Of a stretch of 36,104 nucleotides of DNA, positions 1 to 6,069 are shown one piece after another. The stretch is from assembly GCA_031297485.1 (NCBI GenBank), contig JAISYE010000100.1, positions 1-36,104 on the forward strand, read 5' to 3'. Under the pieces are notes generated by a model. That model ran no database searches. It was not told the DNA's origin and saw only the letters and a program-made list of their open reading frames with translations. Positions within the stretch are counted from its first letter, which is position 1; every line of letters begins with the position of its first letter. This stretch comes from Clostridiales bacterium (GTDB lineage: Bacteria > Bacillota > Clostridia > Lachnospirales > JAISYE01). A program made the position numbers and the translations under genes.

Positions 1-375
1 CTGGACAGACTCTACAATTACATTTACGGCGATTATGAAATATTACGCCAGGAAGGAGTGTATGAGATGATAGCGGATAGGTTGGTTTTGGCTACCGATA
101 TTGCGGAAGCGCGGGGTAAGAAATTGGGTAAGAAACTGGGTAAAAAATTGGGTAAGAAGCAGGGTGTAAAACTGGGTAAGAAACTGGGTAAGAAGCAGGG
201 TGTGAAATTGGGCAAGGAGCGTGGCAAAAAACTGGGTAAGAAGCAGGCGAAAATAGAATATGCTCTTGGCATGTTGCGGGAGAATATTCCGGTTGAAACC
301 ATCGCTCGTATTACGCGTCTGCCGACAGCGCGGATATTATCACTGACCACACAAAGCAACCCTGAACAGAATTGA
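1..375 (+). CDS. Rpn/PD-(D/E)XK-type transposase-like protein, C-terminal part
   Basis: The reading frame is open at the left edge of the window, so the N-terminal nuclease domain is missing from view. What remains starts LDRLYNYIYGDYEILRQEG, runs through MIADRLVLATDIAEARGKK, then a block of Lys-Leu-Gly-Lys-Lys repeats (about residues 38-82 of the fragment), and ends with a short helical domain (ALGMLRENIPVETIARITRL). This order, a nuclease core followed by charged Gly-rich repeats and a small helix-turn-helix-like tail about avoiding or binding sites, is known from the Rpn family of recombination-promoting nucleases and related PD-(D/E)XK transposase-like proteins. In that family the repeats are usually Glu-Gly-rich; here they are Lys-Leu-Gly. 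A GTG at 58 could be called as a start, but the frame continues upstream, so it is not needed. A hairpin terminator follows at 387. Family call is by pattern only. Confidence 0.6.
   Translation: MDRLYNYIYGDYEILRQEGVYEMIADRLVLATDIAEARGKKLGKKLGKKLGKKQGVKLGKKLGKKQGVKLGKERGKKLGKKQAKIEYALGMLRENIPVETIARITRLPTARILSLTTQSNPEQN
115..243 (+). repeat. 12-base tandem repeat inside the Rpn-like gene
   Basis: About ten degenerate copies of a 12-base unit close to AAGAAACTGGGT encode the repeating peptide KKLG. Some units read AAGCAGGGTGTA instead and give KQGV. The unit length is a multiple of three, so gain or loss of copies keeps the frame. This is a coding minisatellite and not a CRISPR array: there are no unique spacers. 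Confidence 0.85.
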
Positions 376-722
376 GTAAACCAGCGGCAGCGGCTGTTCG
401 GCACGGCAGCCGCTGCTGTTTTCCTATTCATGAGATTACTGCGAATTCCTAAATACGCTAACTATAACCAGTTCAATCCACATTTGGCCGGTAACCCCAA
501 ATGACTAATAGAGGAGCTTGCTCGACACGTATAACGTCAAAAGGCTTCGCTTTCGGCCGGGGCTGGAACATCCGGAGGGGCCAAGTCCGGCGCAACGGCG
601 GCTTCACCGTTAATAATCCATATCTGGGGCGAGGCTCGGGCAACCACTTTCCAGATTTATAATATGTGCCTACATCATTTTAAACACGTCAAATACAGTA
701 TCAAACGGAGGTTTTTAAGCGG
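376..722. other. Intergenic spacer with dispersed repeat motifs
   Basis: No coding region is supported here. Besides the terminator, the spacer holds a copy of the ATCCACAT repeat (470-491), which recurs after clpA and near 8740, and a copy of the short hairpin motif GAGCTTGCTCGAC (514-526), which recurs in four or five other spacers. The last bases carry the ribosome binding site GGAGG for the gene at 723. I see no convincing promoter. Confidence 0.55.
387..420 (+). terminator. Probable Rho-independent terminator after the Rpn-like gene
   Basis: A 10-base-pair GC-rich stem (387-396 with 407-416, GCAGCGGCTG pairing with CAGCCGCTGC) encloses a 10-base loop and is followed by TGTTTT. It lies 11 bases after the stop codon of the upstream gene, which fits termination of that transcript. 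Confidence 0.6.
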
Positions 723-1946
723 ATGAAAGCAGTAATAATGGCAGGAGGCAAGGGCACGAGAATCGCAAGCCTAAATTCCGAAGTTCCAAAGCCAATGATA
801 CCAATTGCGGGGAAGCCGGTTTTGGAACATCAAATTGACTGTCTGCGAAGTCAGGGGATAACAGACATACAATTGATAATCGGACATTTAGGCAATGTGG
901 TAAAAGAGTATTTCCAAAGCAGCGTAAGCTACATTACCGAAAGCGAGCCGCTTGGTACGGCGGGAGCGTTGTACTACCTAAACGGACAAGTTGAGGACGA
1001 TTTTCTGCTGATTCACGGCGATGTGATATTTGATATTGATGTTGAGCGTTTCCGTGAGTTCCACCTTAAGCGGGGCGGATTAGTCACAGTGTTTACGCAT
1101 CCCAACGACCACCCATATGACAGTGGTATTGTGATTGCGGACAGTAACGGTAAAGTCACAAAGTGGCTGAGTAAGGAAGATGAGCGCGGTTGGTACAAAA
1201 ACCGTGTAAACGCGGGGTTGCATATGATGTCGCCAAAGCTGCTTAACCGTTTCACAGAGGCGCGCAAAACCGACCTGGACCGTGATATACTCAAGCCGCT
1301 GATATCCGAAAACTCCCTGTTTGCCTACGATTCCCCGGAGTACGTAAAGGATATGGGCACACCCGAACGCTGTTATGAAACAGAGCGGGATATCCTCACA
1401 GGCAAAGTCCGCGCGAAGAATTTACGTAACAAACAGAAGGCGCTGTTCATAGACCGTGACGGCACAATCAACAAGTTTGCCGGATTCCTGAGGAACATAG
1501 ATAACTTTGAATTGATTGAGAATACGACAGACATAATTAAAGCGGCCAATAAAGAGGGATACCTTGTAATCGTTGTGACAAATCAGCCCGTAATTGCCCG
1601 CGGGGAGCTTACTTGGCCGCAATTAGAGGAAATTCATAATAAAATGGAGACATTGCTAGGCCAGCGCGGAGCCTATGTTGACGATATTTTCATATGCCCC
1701 CACCACCCGGACAAAGGTTTTGAGGGCGAACGCCCCGAGTATAAAATCAGCTGCGGCTGCCGCAAGCCCAAACCAGGCCTGCTTTTACAAGCGGCGCGGA
1801 AATATAATATAGACCTAAGCCGCAGCATTATGCTTGGCGATAGCGAAAAAGATATGCTCGCGGGGGAAGCCGCGGGTTGCAAAAGTGTACTTATAGACCA
1901 TATTAACCCCAGTGGTGTATCCATTGATATTTTAAAGGAGCAATAA
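723..1946 (+). CDS. Bifunctional heptose-1-phosphate nucleotidyltransferase / heptose-1,7-bisphosphate phosphatase fusion (HddC-GmhB type)
   Basis: Two enzymes are fused in 407 residues. Residues 1-230 are a sugar-1-phosphate nucleotidyltransferase: the signature AGGKGTR (7-13), PKPMIPIAGKP (22-32), and the metal-binding HGD near 98-100. This half resembles HddC, which transfers GMP to D-glycero-D-manno-heptose 1-phosphate. Residues 238-400 are a HAD phosphatase of the GmhB/HisB-N type: the nucleophile motif DRDGTIN (244-250), TNQ (286-288), a zinc loop with C325, H327, C344 and C346, and GDSEKD (372-377). GmhB removes the 7-phosphate of heptose 1,7-bisphosphate. Together they give two steps of nucleotide-heptose synthesis in one chain. 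The start has GGAGG about 11 bases upstream. The gene stands alone, but a GmhA-like isomerase, the first step of the pathway, is encoded at 26122-26703. An HddA-type kinase is not in the window. The exact sugar is inferred, not shown. Confidence 0.85.
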   Translation: MKAVIMAGGKGTRIASLNSEVPKPMIPIAGKPVLEHQIDCLRSQGITDIQLIIGHLGNVVKEYFQSSVSYITESEPLGTAGALYYLNGQVEDDFLLIHGDVIFDIDVERFREFHLKRGGLVTVFTHPNDHPYDSGIVIADSNGKVTKWLSKEDERGWYKNRVNAGLHMMSPKLLNRFTEARKTDLDRDILKPLISENSLFAYDSPEYVKDMGTPERCYETERDILTGKVRAKNLRNKQKALFIDRDGTINKFAGFLRNIDNFELIENTTDIIKAANKEGYLVIVVTNQPVIARGELTWPQLEEIHNKMETLLGQRGAYVDDIFICPHHPDKGFEGERPEYKISCGCRKPKPGLLLQAARKYNIDLSRSIMLGDSEKDMLAGEAAGCKSVLIDHINPSGVSIDILKEQ

Positions 1947-2295
1947 ACGTTTTTGGCCAATAGCCGCGCTTGCTCGACGCGGCAGTTGCAACCGCAAATT
2001 CCGCGGGGATGGGGGCGAACACAGTTCGCCCTAACATAATTTATAAGCGGATACACCTCTGGGATATGTCTGAAAACTGGATTCCGATATGCAAGCCCGA
2101 CAAAACGCGAAATCGCGGTGGTTTTCTTCGAAATTTCGCGCTCTAAGGAATTTTCAAATACGCCTTAAAGCTTTGAATATTTCGCCGAGCAAGCTTATCT
2201 CATGATAGCGCTAAAGATAGTCTGGCCCCACCCAAATTTTGAAAGCCCCATTCAATATCAAATTAAAGCGCTAAATTTTAAAGCAGTTAATTTTA
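1947..2295. other. Intergenic spacer, mostly repeats
   Basis: No gene is supported. The spacer contains a hairpin motif copy at 1966-1978, a perfect 7-base-pair hairpin GGCGAAC/GTTCGCC at 2012-2028, a copy of small inverted-repeat element family 2 (2061-2164), another hairpin-motif copy on the opposite strand (2183-2197), and then AT-rich sequence leading to the minD promoter. There is no T-rich terminator directly after the heptose fusion gene. Confidence 0.55.
2061..2164 (-). repeat. Small inverted-repeat element, family 2, copy 1
   Basis: Read on the minus strand this begins GGCGTATTTGAAAATTCC and ends GGAATCCAG followed by TTTTCAGACATATCCC. The second copy, at 16282-16366 on the plus strand, shares both ends and the internal CTTAGAGCGCGAAATTTCGA block. 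Each copy has imperfect terminal inverted repeats and an inner palindrome around CGCGAAATTTCG. This copy carries about 19 extra bases in the middle, including GTCGGGCTTGC. No coding capacity; the organisation is that of a MITE-like element. Confidence 0.7.
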
Positions 2296-2324
2296 TTGAC
2301 AAAACCCATTTCATTTATTACTAT
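2296..2324 (+). promoter_or_regulatory. Sigma-A type promoter for minD-minE-rodA-mgsA
   Basis: A perfect -35 box TTGACA (2296-2301), a 17-base spacer, and a -10 box TACTAT (2319-2324). The expected start is near 2331, leaving an untranslated leader of about 80 bases before the minD ATG at 2414. Its presence suggests that minD starts the transcript here and is not read from an upstream minC or mre gene. Confidence 0.75.
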
Positions 2325-2413
2325 ATGTTTAAATATTGGGTTAATAGTTAGTATTGGATATGTTATGACTAGAATAATTATCCTTTATATACATAGACCT
2401 AGGAGGAATTTGG

Positions 2414-3211
2414 ATGAGTGAGGTAATAGTAATTACGTCAGGCAAGGGCGGTGTAGGCAAGACGACAGCGTCCGCCAATTTAGGCACAGGTCTTGCCGCG
2501 CTGGAAAAAAAAGTCGCCATGGTGGACGCTGATATAGGACTCCGGAATCTGGACGTTATATTGGGTCTTGAAAACCGAATAGTCTACGACCTTATAGACG
2601 TTGTGGAGGGCAATTGCCGTCTTAAGCAGGCGTTAATAAAGGACAAGCGCTACAGCAACCTTTTCCTGCTGCCCGCGGCGCAGACAAAGGATAAGACGGC
2701 GGTCAACCCTGAACAAATGCAAAAATTGTGTGATAATCTGCGAGAGGAATACGATTATATAATAATCGACTGCCCCGCGGGTATAGAGCAGGGTTTTAAA
2801 AACGCCATAGCAGGCGCGGACAGGGCCATAGTAATCACTACGCCCGAAGTTTCGGCTGTGCGTGACGCGGACAGGATAATCGGCCTGCTGGAATCAAGCG
2901 ATTTAAAAAGCCCGTTGTTAATACTAAACAGGATACGTTCGGACATGGTAAAGCGCGGGGACATGATGGCGCTGGACGACGTAACGGATATTCTGGCCAT
3001 AGACGTACTGGGCGTGGTACCGGATGACGAAACTATAGTCATATCGGCCAACAAGGGCGAGCCGGCGGTAATAGACGAGAAGTCCCGCGCCGGGCAGGCG
3101 TTTCGCAACATATCCAGACGAATATTGGGGGAGCAGGTGCCTCTGATGAAACTGGACGTGGAGGAGAAACTACTGGACAAGCTGAAAAATTTTTTCCGTA
3201 CGGGAAACTAG
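2414..3211 (+). CDS. minD: Septum site-determining ATPase MinD
   Basis: MinD is the membrane-cycling ATPase that recruits the division inhibitor MinC and is released by MinE, keeping Z-rings away from the poles. The 265-residue product has the deviant Walker A motif SGKGGVGKTT (9-18), VDADIGLRNLDVILG (switch I region, about 37-51), and the Walker B-like YIIIDCPAG with conserved GIEQGF. The C-terminal end (KLLDKLKNFF) forms the amphipathic helix expected for membrane binding. Length is normal for the family. The ATG is preceded by AGGAGG with a spacing of 7 bases. It is followed after 3 bases by minE. Unusually for Clostridia, minC is not directly upstream and is not elsewhere in this window. 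Confidence 0.97.
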   Translation: MSEVIVITSGKGGVGKTTASANLGTGLAALEKKVAMVDADIGLRNLDVILGLENRIVYDLIDVVEGNCRLKQALIKDKRYSNLFLLPAAQTKDKTAVNPEQMQKLCDNLREEYDYIIIDCPAGIEQGFKNAIAGADRAIVITTPEVSAVRDADRIIGLLESSDLKSPLLILNRIRSDMVKRGDMMALDDVTDILAIDVLGVVPDDETIVISANKGEPAVIDEKSRAGQAFRNISRRILGEQVPLMKLDVEEKLLDKLKNFFRTGN

Positions 3212-3214
3212 AAG

Positions 3215-3529
3215 GTGAGCACATTGGGTTTACTGGGAGGATTTTTCGACAAAAAAGCGTCGTCAAAGGATATAGCCAAGGACAGGCTAAAGTTGGTGCT
3301 TATACACGACAGGGCAAATTGTACGCCGGAAGTATTGGATATGCTAAAGGTCGATATATTAAACGTAATAGCAAATTACATGGAGATAGATGAAGATGAA
3401 ATGGAAATCCAAATATCCCATACGCCGAAGAACGAAAACGGCGAGGTAATGCCTGTTTTGTACGCCAACATACCAATCAAGTCGATAAAAAAGACGCAAA
3501 AAGCGCATCAAGGCCAGAACGGCGGGTGA
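3215..3529 (+). CDS. minE: Cell division topological specificity factor MinE
   Basis: MinE stimulates MinD ATP hydrolysis and sets up the Min oscillation. The 104-residue protein starts with GTG only 3 bases after the minD stop. The N-terminal LLGGFFDKK segment is the membrane-targeting helix, the DRLKLVLIHDR segment (about 22-32) is the MinD-contact region, and the C-terminal half (VDILNVIANYMEID through MPVLYANIPIKSIKK) is the dimer domain. The gene lies in the same transcript as minD and rodA, with rodA starting 4 bases after its stop. Presence of MinE instead of a DivIVA-MinJ arrangement is typical of Clostridia and Gram-negative bacteria. Confidence 0.95.
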   Translation: MSTLGLLGGFFDKKASSKDIAKDRLKLVLIHDRANCTPEVLDMLKVDILNVIANYMEIDEDEMEIQISHTPKNENGEVMPVLYANIPIKSIKKTQKAHQGQNGG

Positions 3530-3533
3530 GCCT

Positions 3534-4673
3534 ATGTTAAAGAGGAGTTTGGCGTCCTTTGATATTTTACTGGCGCTGGCCGTGTGCGGGCTGTGCGTGT
3601 TCGGCATAATAATGGTGGGAAGCGCCACAAATATCAACGACCCTGCGACGACAAGCACAATGTACGACATGCAGAAAGTGTGGTTTGCCATAGGCTTGGT
3701 GCTGATGCTCGCGGCCGCGCTGATAGACTATCATTTTATCTGCGGTTTTTATATAATAATTTACCTTGTAAATATAATATTGCTGGTACTGGTGCTGTTT
3801 GTAGGGGCCGAAGGCGACGACCCGTCCCGCTGGATACGATTCGGCACGACGGGCCTTGCCGCCAGGTTCGGCATCCAGCCGTCAGAGTTCTCAAAGGTGT
3901 TTATGATTTTGTTCCTCTCCAAATTCCTGGAAAAGAGAAACGTCAACAAGGTTTTAGTACTGCTGTGCGCCATTATCTCAGTTGCCCTGCCCGTGGCGCT
4001 TATACAAATGCAGCCTTCGCTTTCGGCAATGATGATTGTGGCCTTTATAGGAATACTGATAATTTACGAGGCCGGCCTGCACTACCGTTATGTTGTTATT
4101 GCCCTGCTGCTTGTTGCGCCCGCGGCTGTTTTTTTATATATTGACCTAAACAAGGCGCAGCATATTATAGTGGATAAAATTCTTTCGGATTATCAAATAA
4201 CCCGGATTTTGGATTTTTTTAACCCGGATGAAAGCACGGCGACGGCGTTCCATTTGCAGCGCTCCATAAGCGCCATAGGCTCGGGAATGCTGCGCGGCAA
4301 AGGCTTGTACAACGGTATCGTGGCGGTGCCGGCCGCGTATACGGATTTTATTTTCGCGGTTATAGGTGAAGAGTTTGGCTTTGTGGGCTGTATTACTGTT
4401 ATGGCGGTCATGCTGTTCATAATTTTTAAATGTGTGGTTACAGCGTATAAAGCGCCGGATTTATTGGGCAAGCTTATAGCAGCCGGCGTCGCGGGTATGA
4501 TAGCGTTTCAAACCTTTGCCCACATAGGAGTGGACATCGGCCTGCTGCCAAACACCGGAGTCCCCCTTCCGTTTATCAGTTACGGAGGCAGTTCCATGTG
4601 GATCAACATGGTTTCTGTTGGACTTGTGCTTAATGTCGCTATGACTAAACAAAAATCTATTTTTGAGGTGTAG
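3534..4673 (+). CDS. rodA: SEDS peptidoglycan glycosyltransferase RodA
   Basis: RodA polymerises lipid II during lateral wall growth together with a class B penicillin-binding protein. The 379-residue product is an integral membrane protein with about ten hydrophobic segments, beginning LLALAVCGLCVFGIIMVGSAT. Diagnostic SEDS blocks are present: GIQPSEFSK (about 118-126), QRSISAIGSGMLRGKGLYNG (about 243-262), the YTDFIFAVIGEEFGF region with its conserved Asp and Glu-Glu, and NTGVPLPFISYGGSS near the C terminus. Position between minE and mgsA matches the clostridial cluster in which this paralogue is RodA rather than FtsW. The ATG overlaps no gene and has a GGCGGG sequence upstream. Confidence 0.93.
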   Translation: MLKRSLASFDILLALAVCGLCVFGIIMVGSATNINDPATTSTMYDMQKVWFAIGLVLMLAAALIDYHFICGFYIIIYLVNIILLVLVLFVGAEGDDPSRWIRFGTTGLAARFGIQPSEFSKVFMILFLSKFLEKRNVNKVLVLLCAIISVALPVALIQMQPSLSAMMIVAFIGILIIYEAGLHYRYVVIALLLVAPAAVFLYIDLNKAQHIIVDKILSDYQITRILDFFNPDESTATAFHLQRSISAIGSGMLRGKGLYNGIVAVPAAYTDFIFAVIGEEFGFVGCITVMAVMLFIIFKCVVTAYKAPDLLGKLIAAGVAGMIAFQTFAHIGVDIGLLPNTGVPLPFISYGGSSMWINMVSVGLVLNVAMTKQKSIFEV

Positions 4674-4677
4674 TTTT

Positions 4678-5073
4678 ATGAATATAGCGTTAATTGCCCA
4701 CGACAATAAAAAAAAGTTGATGGAGAACCTTTGTATAGCATATAGGTTTATACTCAACAAACACACTCTGTATGCCACAGGCACTACAGGCCGCATTATT
4801 GAGGAAGCCGCCAATATTACAGTTAACAAGTACCTGGCCGGCCACTTAGGCGGCGAACAGCAGCTAGGCTCACAAGTAGCGCATAATGACATCGACCTCG
4901 TTATCTTCCTGCGGGACCCCTTGGCGCCTAAACACTACGAACCAGATATCCACAGCGTCATGCGCCTTTGTGATATTCACAACATCCCCCTGGCCAGCAA
5001 CCTGGCTACAGCCGAGGCGCTGCTGCTCGCCCTGGACCGCGGCGACTTGGACTGGCGGAAAATTGTGCGGTAA
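4678..5073 (+). CDS. mgsA: Methylglyoxal synthase MgsA
   Basis: MgsA converts dihydroxyacetone phosphate into methylglyoxal and phosphate, a bypass of lower glycolysis. The 131-residue product contains IALIAHDNKK (3-12), LYATGTTGRII, and the C-terminal RLCDIHNIPLASNLATAEALL and RGDLDWRK blocks, matching the Bacillus-type enzyme. I chose the ATG at 4678 over a longer TTG frame at 4663 because GAGGTG lies 7 bases before it. Two positions differ from the E. coli enzyme as I recall it: the catalytic Asp71 in GGDQQ is Glu here (LGGEQQLG), and His98 aligns with Tyr in KHYEPD. These may be lineage variants rather than loss of function. It is the last enzyme gene of the minDE-rodA transcript. Confidence 0.93.
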   Translation: MNIALIAHDNKKKLMENLCIAYRFILNKHTLYATGTTGRIIEEAANITVNKYLAGHLGGEQQLGSQVAHNDIDLVIFLRDPLAPKHYEPDIHSVMRLCDIHNIPLASNLATAEALLLALDRGDLDWRKIVR

Positions 5074-5175
5074 TTTCGCCGGGTTCTCTGTGGTGTATAA
5101 TTTTTTGTATTTAAACCCATAATAGTAGCCGTAGAGTTTGCTCTATAAATCTCTTCCTGAAAGGAGGCGGCTATT

Positions 5176-5268
5176 ATGGACAACACCACTAGGAACAATA
5201 ATAACCCCAAGAAGTCTGACAGAACGGAATTCTCGGATGAGAACAACTGTGAAAAAAATAAGAAGTAA
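5176..5268 (+). CDS. Very small hydrophilic protein (30 residues)
   Basis: A 30-codon frame begins MDNTTRNNNN and ends CEKNKK. It is rich in Asn, Lys, Asp and Glu and has no membrane segment. Support comes from a strong AAAGGAGG ribosome binding site 7 bases before the ATG and a strong hairpin terminator starting 4 bases after the stop, so the small frame exactly fills the end of a transcript. It may be the last gene of the minDE-rodA-mgsA unit or have its own promoter in 5074-5160, where I see no clear boxes. I do not recognise the family and give no function. Confidence 0.6.
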   Translation: MDNTTRNNNNPKKSDRTEFSDENNCEKNKK

Positions 5269-5271
5269 CAG

Positions 5272-5307
5272 ACAAAACACCCGGAGCGCCAGCTCCGGGT
5301 GTTTTGT
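5272..5307. terminator. Strong hairpin terminator, probably bidirectional
   Basis: A perfect 16-base-pair stem (5272-5287 with 5292-5307; left arm ACAAAACACCCGGAGC) with a 4-base loop GCCA. The right arm ends in GTTTT and the left arm begins with CAAAA, so it can end transcription from mgsA on the plus strand and from the SGNH hydrolase gene on the minus strand, whose stop lies about 20 bases away at 5328. Confidence 0.85.
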
Positions 5308-5327
5308 GTGCCGCCAATCGTACACCG

Positions 5328-6041
5328 TCAGGCAGGCGCGGAAGAACAGCGCGGCAGCAGCGCGTCCGCAAACTCCATAAAAGCGGAAGTGATTATACCC
5401 TGCCCGTCAGTGTTTGGATGAATACCATCCTCGCAAAGATACCCGTCGATACGGCGGTGACATAGGAACGCGCCGCGCAAGTCCGCAAGGGGCGCGGCCG
5501 CCGAACGCGCGATACGCTCTACCGCCCTGGAGTAGCTTTCCTGAAAACGGTATATCGTCGTAATGCTGCCGCCCATCCACTTCAGCACATTGGCTTTATT
5601 CAGGTTCCTGCAGAACCAGTCGAAAAACTGCTGAGGCTCAAGCGGCGGCAAATTAGTCAAAATTGGGACAATCCCACACAATTTCAGCTTTTCGATTAAT
5701 CTGTGATACGTGTCCTCGAACAGAGCAAGCGGGGTGTGAGGCTCATAGTCCCCGTCCGGGTCGGCGGCGATTTTCTCCCAGTTAAAATCGCAGTCATTAC
5801 CGCCGAAGTCCATTACAATTGCCCTGCAGTCCGGTTCGCCCCGCAGAAAACGCTCTATATGCTCCGCGCCCTTGATAACGGTACAGCCCATTTTGGAACG
5901 GTTGGTTATCTTAAGCCCAAACCTGCGGCTAAGCAAGTCCGTGTCAATATGGTTGTCAACGCAGTAGCGCTGCTGGCGGTTCAACTGGACCCCCTTGAGA
6001 ATCGAGTCGCCGAAAACCTCAATTTTACGGATTATCTGCAT
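5328..6041 (-). CDS. SGNH/GDSL-family hydrolase
   Basis: A 237-residue cytoplasmic-looking hydrolase, no signal peptide. The serine nucleophile motif is VFGDSILKG with Ser13; block III is FGGNDCDF (Gly81-Asn82 for the oxyanion hole); block V is EDGIHPN with Asp205 and His208. This is the SGNH esterase/lipase/acetylhydrolase layout at normal length. The start at 6041 is chosen because AAGGAGGT lies 6 bases before it; an upstream ATG and GTG overlap that binding site. It begins 28 bases after the stop of the glycyl radical enzyme gene and is almost certainly co-transcribed with it, so its substrate may be an ester or acyl product linked to that enzyme's pathway. The substrate itself cannot be read from the sequence. 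Confidence 0.85.
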   Translation of the reverse strand: MQIIRKIEVFGDSILKGVQLNRQQRYCVDNHIDTDLLSRRFGLKITNRSKMGCTVIKGAEHIERFLRGEPDCRAIVMDFGGNDCDFNWEKIAADPDGDYEPHTPLALFEDTYHRLIEKLKLCGIVPILTNLPPLEPQQFFDWFCRNLNKANVLKWMGGSITTIYRFQESYSRAVERIARSAAAPLADLRGAFLCHRRIDGYLCEDGIHPNTDGQGIITSAFMEFADALLPRCSSAPA

Positions 6042-6069
6042 ACGATTACCTCCTTTCATCACATGCGCA

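Noticed and set aside
115-243. Possible CRISPR-like array
   Set aside because: The units are adjacent, 12 bases long and in frame with a protein; no spacers.
33-431. 132-residue minus-strand frame over the Rpn-like gene
   Set aside because: It is the shadow of the tandem repeat; Pro-Ser-Phe-Leu repeats are what the opposite strand of the Lys-Leu-Gly repeat must give, and there is no binding site.
2012-2028. GGCGAAC/GTTCGCC hairpin as terminator of the heptose fusion gene
   Set aside because: Stem is short, no T run follows, and it is 66 bases past the stop.
3584-4144. 186-codon plus-strand frame inside rodA
   Set aside because: Arg/His-rich out-of-frame shadow of a clear membrane protein gene.
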